A stretch of DNA of 45,726 nucleotides, from contig DUVX01000041.1 in assembly GCA_012840855.1 (NCBI GenBank), positions 1 to 45,726 of the forward strand, written 5' to 3'. The position numbers and the translations under genes are program-made. Each line of letters begins with the position of its first letter. Positions within the stretch are counted from its first letter, which is position 1. The stretch comes from Bacillota bacterium (GTDB taxonomy: Bacteria > Bacillota > Dethiobacteria > DTU022). Shown here one piece after another: positions 18,663-26,545 of this stretch. The notes beneath the pieces were generated by a model. It was not told the DNA's origin. It was given only the letters and a program-made list of their open reading frames with translations, and made no database searches.

Positions 18663-19143
18663 GGTCCTCCCCCTTTCTTTTGAGGATCTGGCCCACTTTT
18701 TTGGGATTCATCCGTCCAAATACTTGCTGATTGATCATCATGCTCGGCGCCAGGGCACAGACGCCTAGGCAGGCCACTGTCTCCAGGGTATACTCCAGAT
18801 CTGCTGTAGTCTCGCCTTCTTCGATATCGAGCCGTTCCTTGATGAGTTTAAGGATGGTTTTACCGCCCCGGACATGGCAGGCGGTCCCCCGGCAGAGTCG
18901 GATGGTATTGCGTCCCCGGGGCTCGGTATAGAGCTGGGCGTAGAAAGAGATGACCCCCTGCACCGCGCTGGGGAATATCTTCAGCTTTTCGGCAATCACG
19001 GGGATCACCGCAGGATCGATATAGCCGTTTTCCTCCTGGATCTCCTGGATCAGCGGTATTAGTGCCCAGCGTCCCCGGCGGCAGTGCTCTTCGATGATCT
19101 CTTCAAGCCGTGACCGGCTCATCTCATGATGCTCCCGATCCAT
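18649..19143 (-). CDS. nuoE: NuoE-like 24 kDa [2Fe-2S] subunit
   Basis: GYIDPAVIPVIAEKLKIFPSAVQGVISFYAQLYTEPRGRNTIRLCRGTACHVRGG...CLGVCALAPSMMINQQVFG; four conserved Cys; overlaps both neighbours. Confidence 0.93.
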   Translation of the reverse strand: MDREHHEMSRSRLEEIIEEHCRRGRWALIPLIQEIQEENGYIDPAVIPVIAEKLKIFPSAVQGVISFYAQLYTEPRGRNTIRLCRGTACHVRGGKTILKLIKERLDIEEGETTADLEYTLETVACLGVCALAPSMMINQQVFGRMNPKKVGQILKRKGEDHEPA

Positions 19144-21802
19144 CGTTCCCGCTCCTTTCTATGCGGACATAACATTTTTTCAGCGCTGAAGACAGTGCGT
19201 CCTCCTCTACCGGTGAACTGAAAAGAGCAGCCAGGGGGTGATCGATGCGGGAGCGGGGCAAAGAGAGAACCCCCTCGGGAAGGGCTCCGTCGCAGCTCAC
19301 CACCGCCGTCAGCCGTCCGTTCTCCGAAATGATCGCTACAACATCGCCCGACTGCAGCGCCAACCTGCGGGCATCGGCCCGGTTCATCTTCACAAAACAG
19401 TAGTGCGGGGTGAAGCGGCTCAAACGCGGCGAGCGGGCACTCCTGGAGCCGCTACCTGCATGAAACAGGGTGCTCTCCGCCAGCAGTATGAAGGGATAAT
19501 CCGGGTTCGGCGCCGGAGGGGGAAGCAGATCACCTATCGCCGTAAAGGCAGGAAATCTTTTCAGAGGCGGTTTCCGGTCGGGCCCGCTTTCCCAAAAAGC
19601 ATCTCCCTCGAGGTTCACTTCGCTCCCCTCATCTCTGTAGAAGGGGATCAGATCCTCGATCTCCTTGCGGATCTGCCCCGGAGAGGAGAAGGGCAGCGGA
19701 TGATCCATCGCCGCAGCCAGCTCCAGAATGATTTGCCAATCAGGCCTGCATTCTCCGGGCGGGTCGACGGCCCGCCGTATCTGGCGCACTCTTCCGTCCA
19801 GGCCGGTGAAAGCGCCTTCTTTTTCTGCAAAGGAGGCTGCCGGCAGGATTACATCAGCCAGCCCGGCGGTATCGGTCATGAAGATATCGAGGACCAGGAG
19901 AAAATCGAGCCCACCCAGTGCCTCTTTAACACGCGAGGATCTGGGGAAAGCAGCAGCGGGGTTCTCACCGGCCACGATCATCCCCCTGATTTCCCCCTTT
20001 TCGGCCGCAGTAATCATCTCCGCAGCGCCTTTTCCCGGAGCGGTGGGTAGGGTGCACCGCCAGCGCGCTTCGAATCTTTCCCGGGCCGGCGGATCCTGTA
20101 GATCTTGACGGCCAGGTAAAAAATTGGGCAGCATCCCCATGTCGCCGGCGCCTTGGGCATTGCATTCCCGGAGCAGCGCCCAGATCCCGCCCCCTTCTCG
20201 CCAGATATGCCCTGTCAGCAGGGCAAGGTTGAGCAGCGCCTTCACCGCTTCAACACCCCGGGCCTGCTGCATGATCCCCGTGCCAAAAACGATCGCCCCC
20301 TTGTCGGCGGTAGCATAAAGCCTGGCGGCGTCAACAATCTGCGCTGCGCTGATACCCGTTGCCGCTGCAGCGCTCTCCAGGGAAAAACCCTCCAGAGAGC
20401 GGAGCAGCGCCCGGTAATTTTCCGTTTTGCGGGCGATAAATTCCCGGTCCGTCAGATTCTCCTCAATAATCACCGCAGCCATCGCCTTCAGCAGGGCCAG
20501 ATCGGTGCCTACCGCGGGTTGTAACCGGCGGTGAGCGAAAAAAGCCAGCCCCGTTTCCCGGGGATCGATGACGATGAGCTTCGCTCCACCCGCTGTAACA
20601 GCCCTCCTGATCCCGTAATCGACGAGCGGCGCTGAGGCCGTTGGATCGGCGCCGATAACGATGATCAGATCGGCCAGGGCCAGATCGCCCAACGGGTAAG
20701 TCACGGTGGGGAAACCGACAACTTCATGGAAGCCCCGGCGGGCGGCAGCGTAATAGAGGCTGCTGCCATTGTCGAGATTATTTGTTCTTAGGACGGTGCG
20801 GGTAAATCTTTGGAAAAGGTAATTCTCCTCATTGGTGCAGTTCGCTGACCCGAAAAAAGCCAGGCTTTCTGCTCCCTGATCCTTCCTGATTCCCTGCAGG
20901 GCCGCTGCAGCCACCGCCAGCGCCTCTTTCCAGGAGGCTTCCCGGAAGCCCTCCCCCTCCCGGATGAGCGGTACAGTCAGCCTTTCAGGGCTATGGATGA
21001 AATCACAGCCGTAACTTCCCTTAACGCAGAGGCTTTCCGGCGCGCCCGGATCCTTTCCTGGCATGACGCGGACCACCCGGTTATCTTTCACCTCCAGAGA
21101 GATGCTGCAGCCGCAACTGCAATAGGGGCAGATCGATTCCACGGCGCTGCCCACGCTGCCCCGGTAGAGCGGCTCTTTCTCCATCAGAGCGCCCGTGGGG
21201 CATAAAGCGACGCAGGTTCCACAGAAAGTGCATGCCGAATTTTCCAGGGGGGCCTGAAAAAGGGTCGCCGCTTTGGTCTTGAAGCCCCGTCCGAAGTAAT
21301 CAAGGGCCCCCACTACCACCAGCTCCTGGCAGGCCCGAATACAGCGGGCGCAGAGGATGCACTTGCTCCCGTCCCTCACCAGGAAGGGGTTAAGCTCTTC
21401 GGTAACGGCCGCCTGCGGGATCCGGTCCAGCTCGATCAACCCGATCCCCAACTCCGCCGCCAGCTGGCGCAGCTCGCAGCGGTTGCCCTTGTCACAGACG
21501 AGACAGGAGTCAGGATGGCTGGCCAGCATCATCTTCAGGATCATCCGGCGGTGCTCTTGAACCCGCGGCGATCTTGTATTGATAATCATCCCCGGTGCGA
21601 TGGCCGTGACGCAGGAGGCCAGCAGGGCGCCGTTGGCTTCATTTTCGACAATGCAGATACGGCAGCCGCCCAGAGGGCTGAGCAAAGCATGGTGGCAAAG
21701 CGTGGGGATAGCGATGCCCGATTCCCGGGCCAGCTCCAGTATGGTCTGCCCTGGGGGTCCGCTTACCTCTTGCTGATTGATGGTTAACGTTACCGCTTGC
21801 AC
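19124..21802 (-). CDS. FdhA/NuoG-like molybdopterin oxidoreductase-family subunit with non-canonical active site
   Basis: GTG start at 21802 (MQAVTLTINQQEVSGPPGQTILELA); [2Fe-2S] and 4Fe-4S Cys motifs, CPYCSCGCS, CTNEENYLFQ, ECNAQGAGDMGMLPNFLPG; Tyr-Tyr at the Sec/Cys-His position. Confidence 0.9.
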   Translation of the reverse strand: MQAVTLTINQQEVSGPPGQTILELARESGIAIPTLCHHALLSPLGGCRICIVENEANGALLASCVTAIAPGMIINTRSPRVQEHRRMILKMMLASHPDSCLVCDKGNRCELRQLAAELGIGLIELDRIPQAAVTEELNPFLVRDGSKCILCARCIRACQELVVVGALDYFGRGFKTKAATLFQAPLENSACTFCGTCVALCPTGALMEKEPLYRGSVGSAVESICPYCSCGCSISLEVKDNRVVRVMPGKDPGAPESLCVKGSYGCDFIHSPERLTVPLIREGEGFREASWKEALAVAAAALQGIRKDQGAESLAFFGSANCTNEENYLFQRFTRTVLRTNNLDNGSSLYYAAARRGFHEVVGFPTVTYPLGDLALADLIIVIGADPTASAPLVDYGIRRAVTAGGAKLIVIDPRETGLAFFAHRRLQPAVGTDLALLKAMAAVIIEENLTDREFIARKTENYRALLRSLEGFSLESAAAATGISAAQIVDAARLYATADKGAIVFGTGIMQQARGVEAVKALLNLALLTGHIWREGGGIWALLRECNAQGAGDMGMLPNFLPGRQDLQDPPARERFEARWRCTLPTAPGKGAAEMITAAEKGEIRGMIVAGENPAAAFPRSSRVKEALGGLDFLLVLDIFMTDTAGLADVILPAASFAEKEGAFTGLDGRVRQIRRAVDPPGECRPDWQIILELAAAMDHPLPFSSPGQIRKEIEDLIPFYRDEGSEVNLEGDAFWESGPDRKPPLKRFPAFTAIGDLLPPPAPNPDYPFILLAESTLFHAGSGSRSARSPRLSRFTPHYCFVKMNRADARRLALQSGDVVAIISENGRLTAVVSCDGALPEGVLSLPRSRIDHPLAALFSSPVEEDALSSALKKCYVRIERSGNDGSGAS

Positions 21803-21896
21803 TTCAGAGCCCGCCTTTCTCTTTTGATAATCAGGATCTCCCGGCCGGCAGCACTGCTCATCCGGCCGGGCCGGCCAGATCGCTTTGACATAACCC

Positions 21897-22646
21897 TCAG
21901 CAGGCCATCCTGATCGCTTCGAGCAGCTGGGAGCTGACACTTTTCTTGGGAATAAAATCGAAGGCTCCCGCCTCCCTGCTGGCAGCAATATTACCCTCAT
22001 CATCGTACTGGCTCAGCACCAGCACTTTCACATCCTTGCAGCGCTCCGTGATTCGCCTCATCGCCTCGATCCCGTTCAGTACCGGCATGGCGATATCCAT
22101 AAGCACCACATTGGGAAGCAGCGCATCGGTCTTTTCGATAGCATCCTCTCCGTTCACCGCTTCACCGACAATGAGCATATCTTTTTGTAGATTCACCAGG
22201 GCGCAGATCCCCTCTCGCACCACGGCATGATCATCGGCGACAAGCACCCTGATTTTCCGCGTTGCCTCATCGAGCATCTTCTCGATAAAGGAGACGAGCA
22301 CGGTGAGCTTGAGCGGGCGGGCAAAATAATCGGCTGCGTCCAACCTCATCCCTTCATCCCTTCGCCAGCCGTGGAGAAGCTGTTTTTCGTGGGGAACATC
22401 GACGACGACGATGGGCACTGTACTCGTGACCGCTGTCCTCTTTAACCACTGGTGCAATTTAAAGGCATCGCCGCGGGGCCTGATGGAACCCAATACGATC
22501 AGCTGCGGTTTATCCCTTCGCACCGCCTCCCGGGCCTCCGTTTTCGTAGCGGTGACAGATACATCACTCCCTTTTTCCTGCAGCATCGCTCTCAGATCGG
22601 CGGTAAACTCCCGCTCATCATCGACAATAAGAATCCTCCTCGTCAT
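21897..22646 (-). CDS. double-receiver response regulator without output domain (first receiver degenerate)
   Basis: 249 aa; MTRRILIVDDE...LIVLGSIRPRGDAFKLHQW (Gly at the phosphoacceptor site) followed by a complete NarL-type receiver (VLVADDHAVVREG...VVLMDIAMP...PKKSV). Confidence 0.88.
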   Translation of the reverse strand: MTRRILIVDDEREFTADLRAMLQEKGSDVSVTATKTEAREAVRRDKPQLIVLGSIRPRGDAFKLHQWLKRTAVTSTVPIVVVDVPHEKQLLHGWRRDEGMRLDAADYFARPLKLTVLVSFIEKMLDEATRKIRVLVADDHAVVREGICALVNLQKDMLIVGEAVNGEDAIEKTDALLPNVVLMDIAMPVLNGIEAMRRITERCKDVKVLVLSQYDDEGNIAASREAGAFDFIPKKSVSSQLLEAIRMAC

Positions 22647-22843
22647 CTCATGAAGCCCCCTTTCGCAGATATTTCAAAACCTTCACACCCATCGTATGCT
22701 CCCACCGCTATTTTTAAAAGAGGGTAAAGACTGAACCTGCCCTCCCCTTTACCGGAAATTGTGCCCGGGGATCCCCTGATTTTTTTTGTACTGAAAAAAA
22801 AGCCGATTTAAAAACGGCAGGGTTTTGCCCTAGGAGAGGGGGA

Positions 22844-22870
22844 TAAAAAAAACCGCTCCTTGCGGAGCGG
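22844..22870 (-). terminator. rho-independent terminator for the ABC-2 transporter operon
   Basis: Minus strand CCGCTCCGCAAGGAGCGGTTTTTTTTATCC. Confidence 0.85.
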
Positions 22871-22929
22871 CGTGGGACAACGGGGACGGACGGTCCTTTA
22901 GGTCCCATCCTTTCTTTCTACCGGCACAA

Positions 22930-23745
22930 TCACTCCAAATTAAGCCTTCGATTCAGGATATGATTGGTGATGAAAAAGAAGCAACCAGAAAGGATGGCGG
23001 TGGGCAGCAGCCAAAACCAGGCGATTATGAGATTGATCCTGGTTGGATCTGCTGCTATATCAGCAAAATCAATCGACCACGTCTGGCTTAAAAACAAGGC
23101 CATGCTTATGCCAAGCAGTAGAGCCTTTAGGGCGAAACTGAGAACGGCGTACCAAGCTAAAGAAGCAAGAAGCCTGTATCTTGGGGAAAGATGGCCAAGT
23201 GCGATGGCGGCGTAGATCATCAAAATGCTCGAGACCAGGGTTAACAGGGCTGCGCCGGGAAACAGAAACAGCCCCGCTGAGCCAAAAATATCCCTGAAAG
23301 CGAAAAGAGTTTCCCAAACCCGCGGCCACGGGGCAGCCTTTGCGGAAAGAAGCAAGATCGAGCCTGTAGTGACAAGACCGCTTGCAATTACCCAGACCGT
23401 GGCCGTGATCAGTTTGCTTACAATATGCTGCCATAGGGGCACCGGAAGGGTGAGCATGAGATAGCCCTCATCACCGAACAGATTTTTGTTAAATCTCTGA
23501 ATCATAACCAGCAGGGTAGCGACGAGCACACCGGCAACCAGGATAAAATAGATCAACCGCAACAGCAGAACGAGGGAGCCCACCGCCCCGGCGATCCCGA
23601 AGGGAGGGGCCATCGACTCAAGCCTGGACAGCATCTCGAAACTGAGAAACCTGTTGATTAAAGCAAAAAGGATCAATACCAGGTAGAAGGGCAGAAATAT
23701 ACGGGCGGTAGCCCTGAATTCATGTTTTAAAAGCCTGGTCAACAT
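22930..23745 (-). CDS. ABC-2 type transporter permease
   Basis: 271 aa, about six TM segments; overlaps the ATPase gene start/stop. Confidence 0.85.
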   Translation of the reverse strand: MLTRLLKHEFRATARIFLPFYLVLILFALINRFLSFEMLSRLESMAPPFGIAGAVGSLVLLLRLIYFILVAGVLVATLLVMIQRFNKNLFGDEGYLMLTLPVPLWQHIVSKLITATVWVIASGLVTTGSILLLSAKAAPWPRVWETLFAFRDIFGSAGLFLFPGAALLTLVSSILMIYAAIALGHLSPRYRLLASLAWYAVLSFALKALLLGISMALFLSQTWSIDFADIAADPTRINLIIAWFWLLPTAILSGCFFFITNHILNRRLNLE

Positions 23746-24440
23746 CTGAATACCTCCCTGAAAAGAGCATCTACCGATTTCCCGCTTTCTTCACGAATTT
23801 TGTCTACGGTTTTATTCAGGATAATCCGACCCTCCTTGATAAAGATAACCTGCTCCAGGATTCTTTCGATGTCGGCAATAAGATGGGTGGAAAGAACGAT
23901 CGTCGCTGCCGGATCATAGTTGGCCAGGATGACATCAAGAATGAAATCCCGGGCGGCGGGATCAACGCCGCCGATGGGCTCGTCAAGCAGGTAAAGCTGC
24001 GCTTCGCGACTCATGACGAGGATAAGCTGAACCTTTTCTTTGGTCCCCCGGGACATGGTTTTGAGGCGATCACTCCTCTTGATATTGAGTTTCTGGAGCA
24101 TATTGCCGGCTTTATCCTTGTTGAAGTCCGGGTAAAAATCTGCAAACAAATCGATAATATCGCAGACCTTCATCCAATCATTTAGATAGGATCTTTCCGG
24201 AAGATAGGAGACTAACCTTTTACTCTCCATCCCGGGTTTATAGCCTGCGATACGTACCTCCCCGCTGGTAGGGCTGAGAAGTTTGTTGCAGAGTTTGAGA
24301 AAAGTGCTTTTGCCGCTGGCGTTGGGACCCAACAGCCCAACGATACTGCCGCAGGGAATATCCAGAGTGACCCCGTCTACCGCAGTGACGGCGCCAAATG
24401 TTTTGGTGAGGTTGCTGCATTCCAGGATGGCGCTGCTCAT
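23739..24440 (-). CDS. ABC transporter ATP-binding protein
   Basis: 233 aa; GLLGPNASGKSTFLKL, SRGTKEKVQL, LYLLDEPIGGVDPAARD. Confidence 0.95.
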   Translation of the reverse strand: MSSAILECSNLTKTFGAVTAVDGVTLDIPCGSIVGLLGPNASGKSTFLKLCNKLLSPTSGEVRIAGYKPGMESKRLVSYLPERSYLNDWMKVCDIIDLFADFYPDFNKDKAGNMLQKLNIKRSDRLKTMSRGTKEKVQLILVMSREAQLYLLDEPIGGVDPAARDFILDVILANYDPAATIVLSTHLIADIERILEQVIFIKEGRIILNKTVDKIREESGKSVDALFREVFRC

Positions 24441-24847
24441 TTTTTATTCTCCTTCGCTAATTTTGATAAGGCCGCCAGGATCTCTTCATAGTCAAATCCC
24501 AACCGATGCATCCGATCGAGGAATTTCCGAGCGTGTTCCCTGGCAAGCCTTTGTTTAACCTGCTTCACCAGTTTTTCATCCTTCGTAACGAACCTGCCGC
24601 TCGTGCGGATGGTAAACAGCAGACCGCTTTCTTCCAAACCCGCCAGCGCCCGCTGCATAGTGTTCGGGTTGACCGAAGCCTCCCGAGCCATCTCACGGAC
24701 TGGCGGCATCTTTGAACCCCGTGGATAGATTCCTGCACAGATCTTCAGTTCGATCTGCTCGGTTAGCTGAATATAGATGGGGCGATCCGGGGTCAACTCC
24801 CAGGGCAACTGTCTCTCCCCCCCTTTTTGTATTATTGTATTAATCAC
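24437..24847 (-). CDS. GntR family transcriptional regulator, YtrA-type
   Basis: 136 aa from GTG; IYIQLTEQIELKICAGIYPRGSKMPPVREMAREASVNPNTMQRALAGLEESGLL. Confidence 0.92.
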   Translation of the reverse strand: MINTIIQKGGERQLPWELTPDRPIYIQLTEQIELKICAGIYPRGSKMPPVREMAREASVNPNTMQRALAGLEESGLLFTIRTSGRFVTKDEKLVKQVKQRLAREHARKFLDRMHRLGFDYEEILAALSKLAKENKK

Positions 24848-24862
24848 CTAATACAATAATAC
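24829..24862. promoter_or_regulatory. perfect inverted-repeat operator overlapping the gntR start codon
   Basis: GTATTATTGTATTA-ATCACC-TAATACAATAATAC, 14-bp perfect arms with a 6-bp spacer. Confidence 0.85.
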
Positions 24863-24940
24863 AATACGAACGCTTTCCTGTCAACAGTTAATTTTGTTTG
24901 AGTGGGATGAAATAAAATCGTAGGAGGGTTGGCAATCCCC

Positions 24941-24971
24941 AAACCGGTGGGGGTGGTCTCCCCACCGGTTT
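24941..24971 (-). terminator. strong hairpin immediately 3' of the double-receiver gene
   Basis: AAACCGGTGGGG-GTGGTCT-CCCCACCGGTTT, perfect 12-bp stem; no long T tract. Confidence 0.55.
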
Positions 24972-24972
24972 C

Positions 24973-25761
24973 TCAGCAGCCTGGTGAGTAATGGCGGAGC
25001 CGCTGCCTTGACCGCCGCGCTGTCCTGATCGCCTTCAGAAGCTCGGTGCTGACGCTCTTTTTGGGGATAAATCCGAAAGCGCCCGCCTCCCAGCTGCTGC
25101 CGATATGGTCTTCATCATCGTGCTGGCTCAAGATCAAAACCCGGACATCTTTGTACCGGTCCTTGATCAGCTTCAGTGCTTCGATTCCGTCGAGCTGGGG
25201 CATCATGATATCCATGATCACAACGTGTGGCAGTAGCTGATCAGTTTTTTCAAGGGCTTCCCACCCGTCTGCCGCTTCCCCGACGATGAGCATATCTCTT
25301 TGCAGATCGAGCAGGGCGCGGATCCCTTCCCGGACAAGAGCATGATCATCGACTACGAGTACGCGGATCTTGCGGGAGCTGTGCACCAGCTGCGTTTCTA
25401 TAGCCGCCACGAGCTGGGAAAGATCTAAGGGCCGGCAAAAATACTCCTCCGCATCCAGCCTGATTCCTTCATCCCTGCGCCAGCCATATCCCTTCTTTTC
25501 GTCGCAGGGGAGATCGACTACGATCATCGGCAGGCTGCCCGTCACCGGCCTGCTTCTAATCCACTGGTGTAGTTTGAAAGCATCGCCGCGGGGGGTGAAC
25601 GCTCCCAGGACGATTAGCTGCAGGGTCCTGCTTTCGATGATCTGCTGCGCCTTGCACCGGTCGCAGGCGATAAAGATGCGGCAGCGCCTTTTTTTTAGCT
25701 CCTCGCGAAGCCCCACGGTAAACCGATCATCCTGATCCACTATGAGGATACTCCTTTTCAT
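24973..25761 (-). CDS. double-receiver response regulator without output domain (paralog of 21897..22646)
   Basis: 262 aa; same layout, LIVLGAFTPRGDAFKLHQW in the first receiver, VVIMDIMMP and PKKSV in the second; no HTH. Confidence 0.88.
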   Translation of the reverse strand: MKRSILIVDQDDRFTVGLREELKKRRCRIFIACDRCKAQQIIESRTLQLIVLGAFTPRGDAFKLHQWIRSRPVTGSLPMIVVDLPCDEKKGYGWRRDEGIRLDAEEYFCRPLDLSQLVAAIETQLVHSSRKIRVLVVDDHALVREGIRALLDLQRDMLIVGEAADGWEALEKTDQLLPHVVIMDIMMPQLDGIEALKLIKDRYKDVRVLILSQHDDEDHIGSSWEAGAFGFIPKKSVSTELLKAIRTARRSRQRLRHYSPGC

Positions 25762-25832
25762 ACTCGCTACCCCCTTTCACCAGGTTTTTTCAAGAGAGCA
25801 CCTCTATCTTAAACGTTTGCAGCGCGAGCTCT

Positions 25833-26507
25833 TTACATGGAGATAATTTTTTTGCGCAGGGCATATTTGATCAGCTCTGCGCGGTTTTTGAGCGCCAGTT
25901 TGGTCATGAGCCTGCTACGATGGCTATCTACTGTTTTGGGGCTGATTACCAGTATTTCAGCGACCTTTCGCGCCGTATGGCCCTCCGCCAGCAGGCGAAG
26001 CACCTCTTTTTCCCGCTCCGTGAGCTGTTCATAAGGATCGCTTCCTTTCTTTTGCTCGGTGCCCCGCTGGTAGCTTTCCACGAGATGCTTTGTCGCCGAG
26101 GGCGAAAGGTAAGAATCGCCGCGGTAAACAGCGCGGATTGCCGAGATCAGCTCGGTAGAAGCTGCCGACTTGTTCAGGAAGCCGTGGGCCCCGGCCTCAA
26201 GGATGGAGAGAACATGCTCCTTGTGATCATACTGAGTCAGGATGAGCACCTTTATCTCCGGAAATTCCCGGCAGATATTGCGGGTGGCCTCGAGCCCGCC
26301 CATTACCGGCATATCCAGATCCATCAGGATCAGATCGACGGGCTCCCTTCTGGCGATCTCCATCGCTTCGTTTCCGTTACCGGCCTCGCCCACTATCTCG
26401 ATGCCCGGCGAGATCTCCAGCAGGGCGGAGACGCCCTCCCGGACGATGGTATGATCGTCGGCTAAAAGCACCTTTATCGTTGCCACGCTTTTAGAAACCC
26501 CCTTCAC
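25833..26507 (-). CDS. NarL/LuxR-family response regulator
   Basis: 224 aa; receiver (LADDHTIVREG, LILMDLDMP) and LuxR HTH (LTEREKEVLRLLAEGHTARKVAEILVISPKTVDSHRSRLMTKL). Confidence 0.95.
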   Translation of the reverse strand: MKGVSKSVATIKVLLADDHTIVREGVSALLEISPGIEIVGEAGNGNEAMEIARREPVDLILMDLDMPVMGGLEATRNICREFPEIKVLILTQYDHKEHVLSILEAGAHGFLNKSAASTELISAIRAVYRGDSYLSPSATKHLVESYQRGTEQKKGSDPYEQLTEREKEVLRLLAEGHTARKVAEILVISPKTVDSHRSRLMTKLALKNRAELIKYALRKKIISM

Positions 26508-26545
26508 CGGTCTGTATGTTTCAAGAAGGCGCCTGGCAGCCCTTC

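Noticed and set aside
19124-21802. Selenocysteine-containing formate dehydrogenase
   Set aside because: No in-frame TGA and the aligned position is Tyr; there is no SECIS-type evidence.
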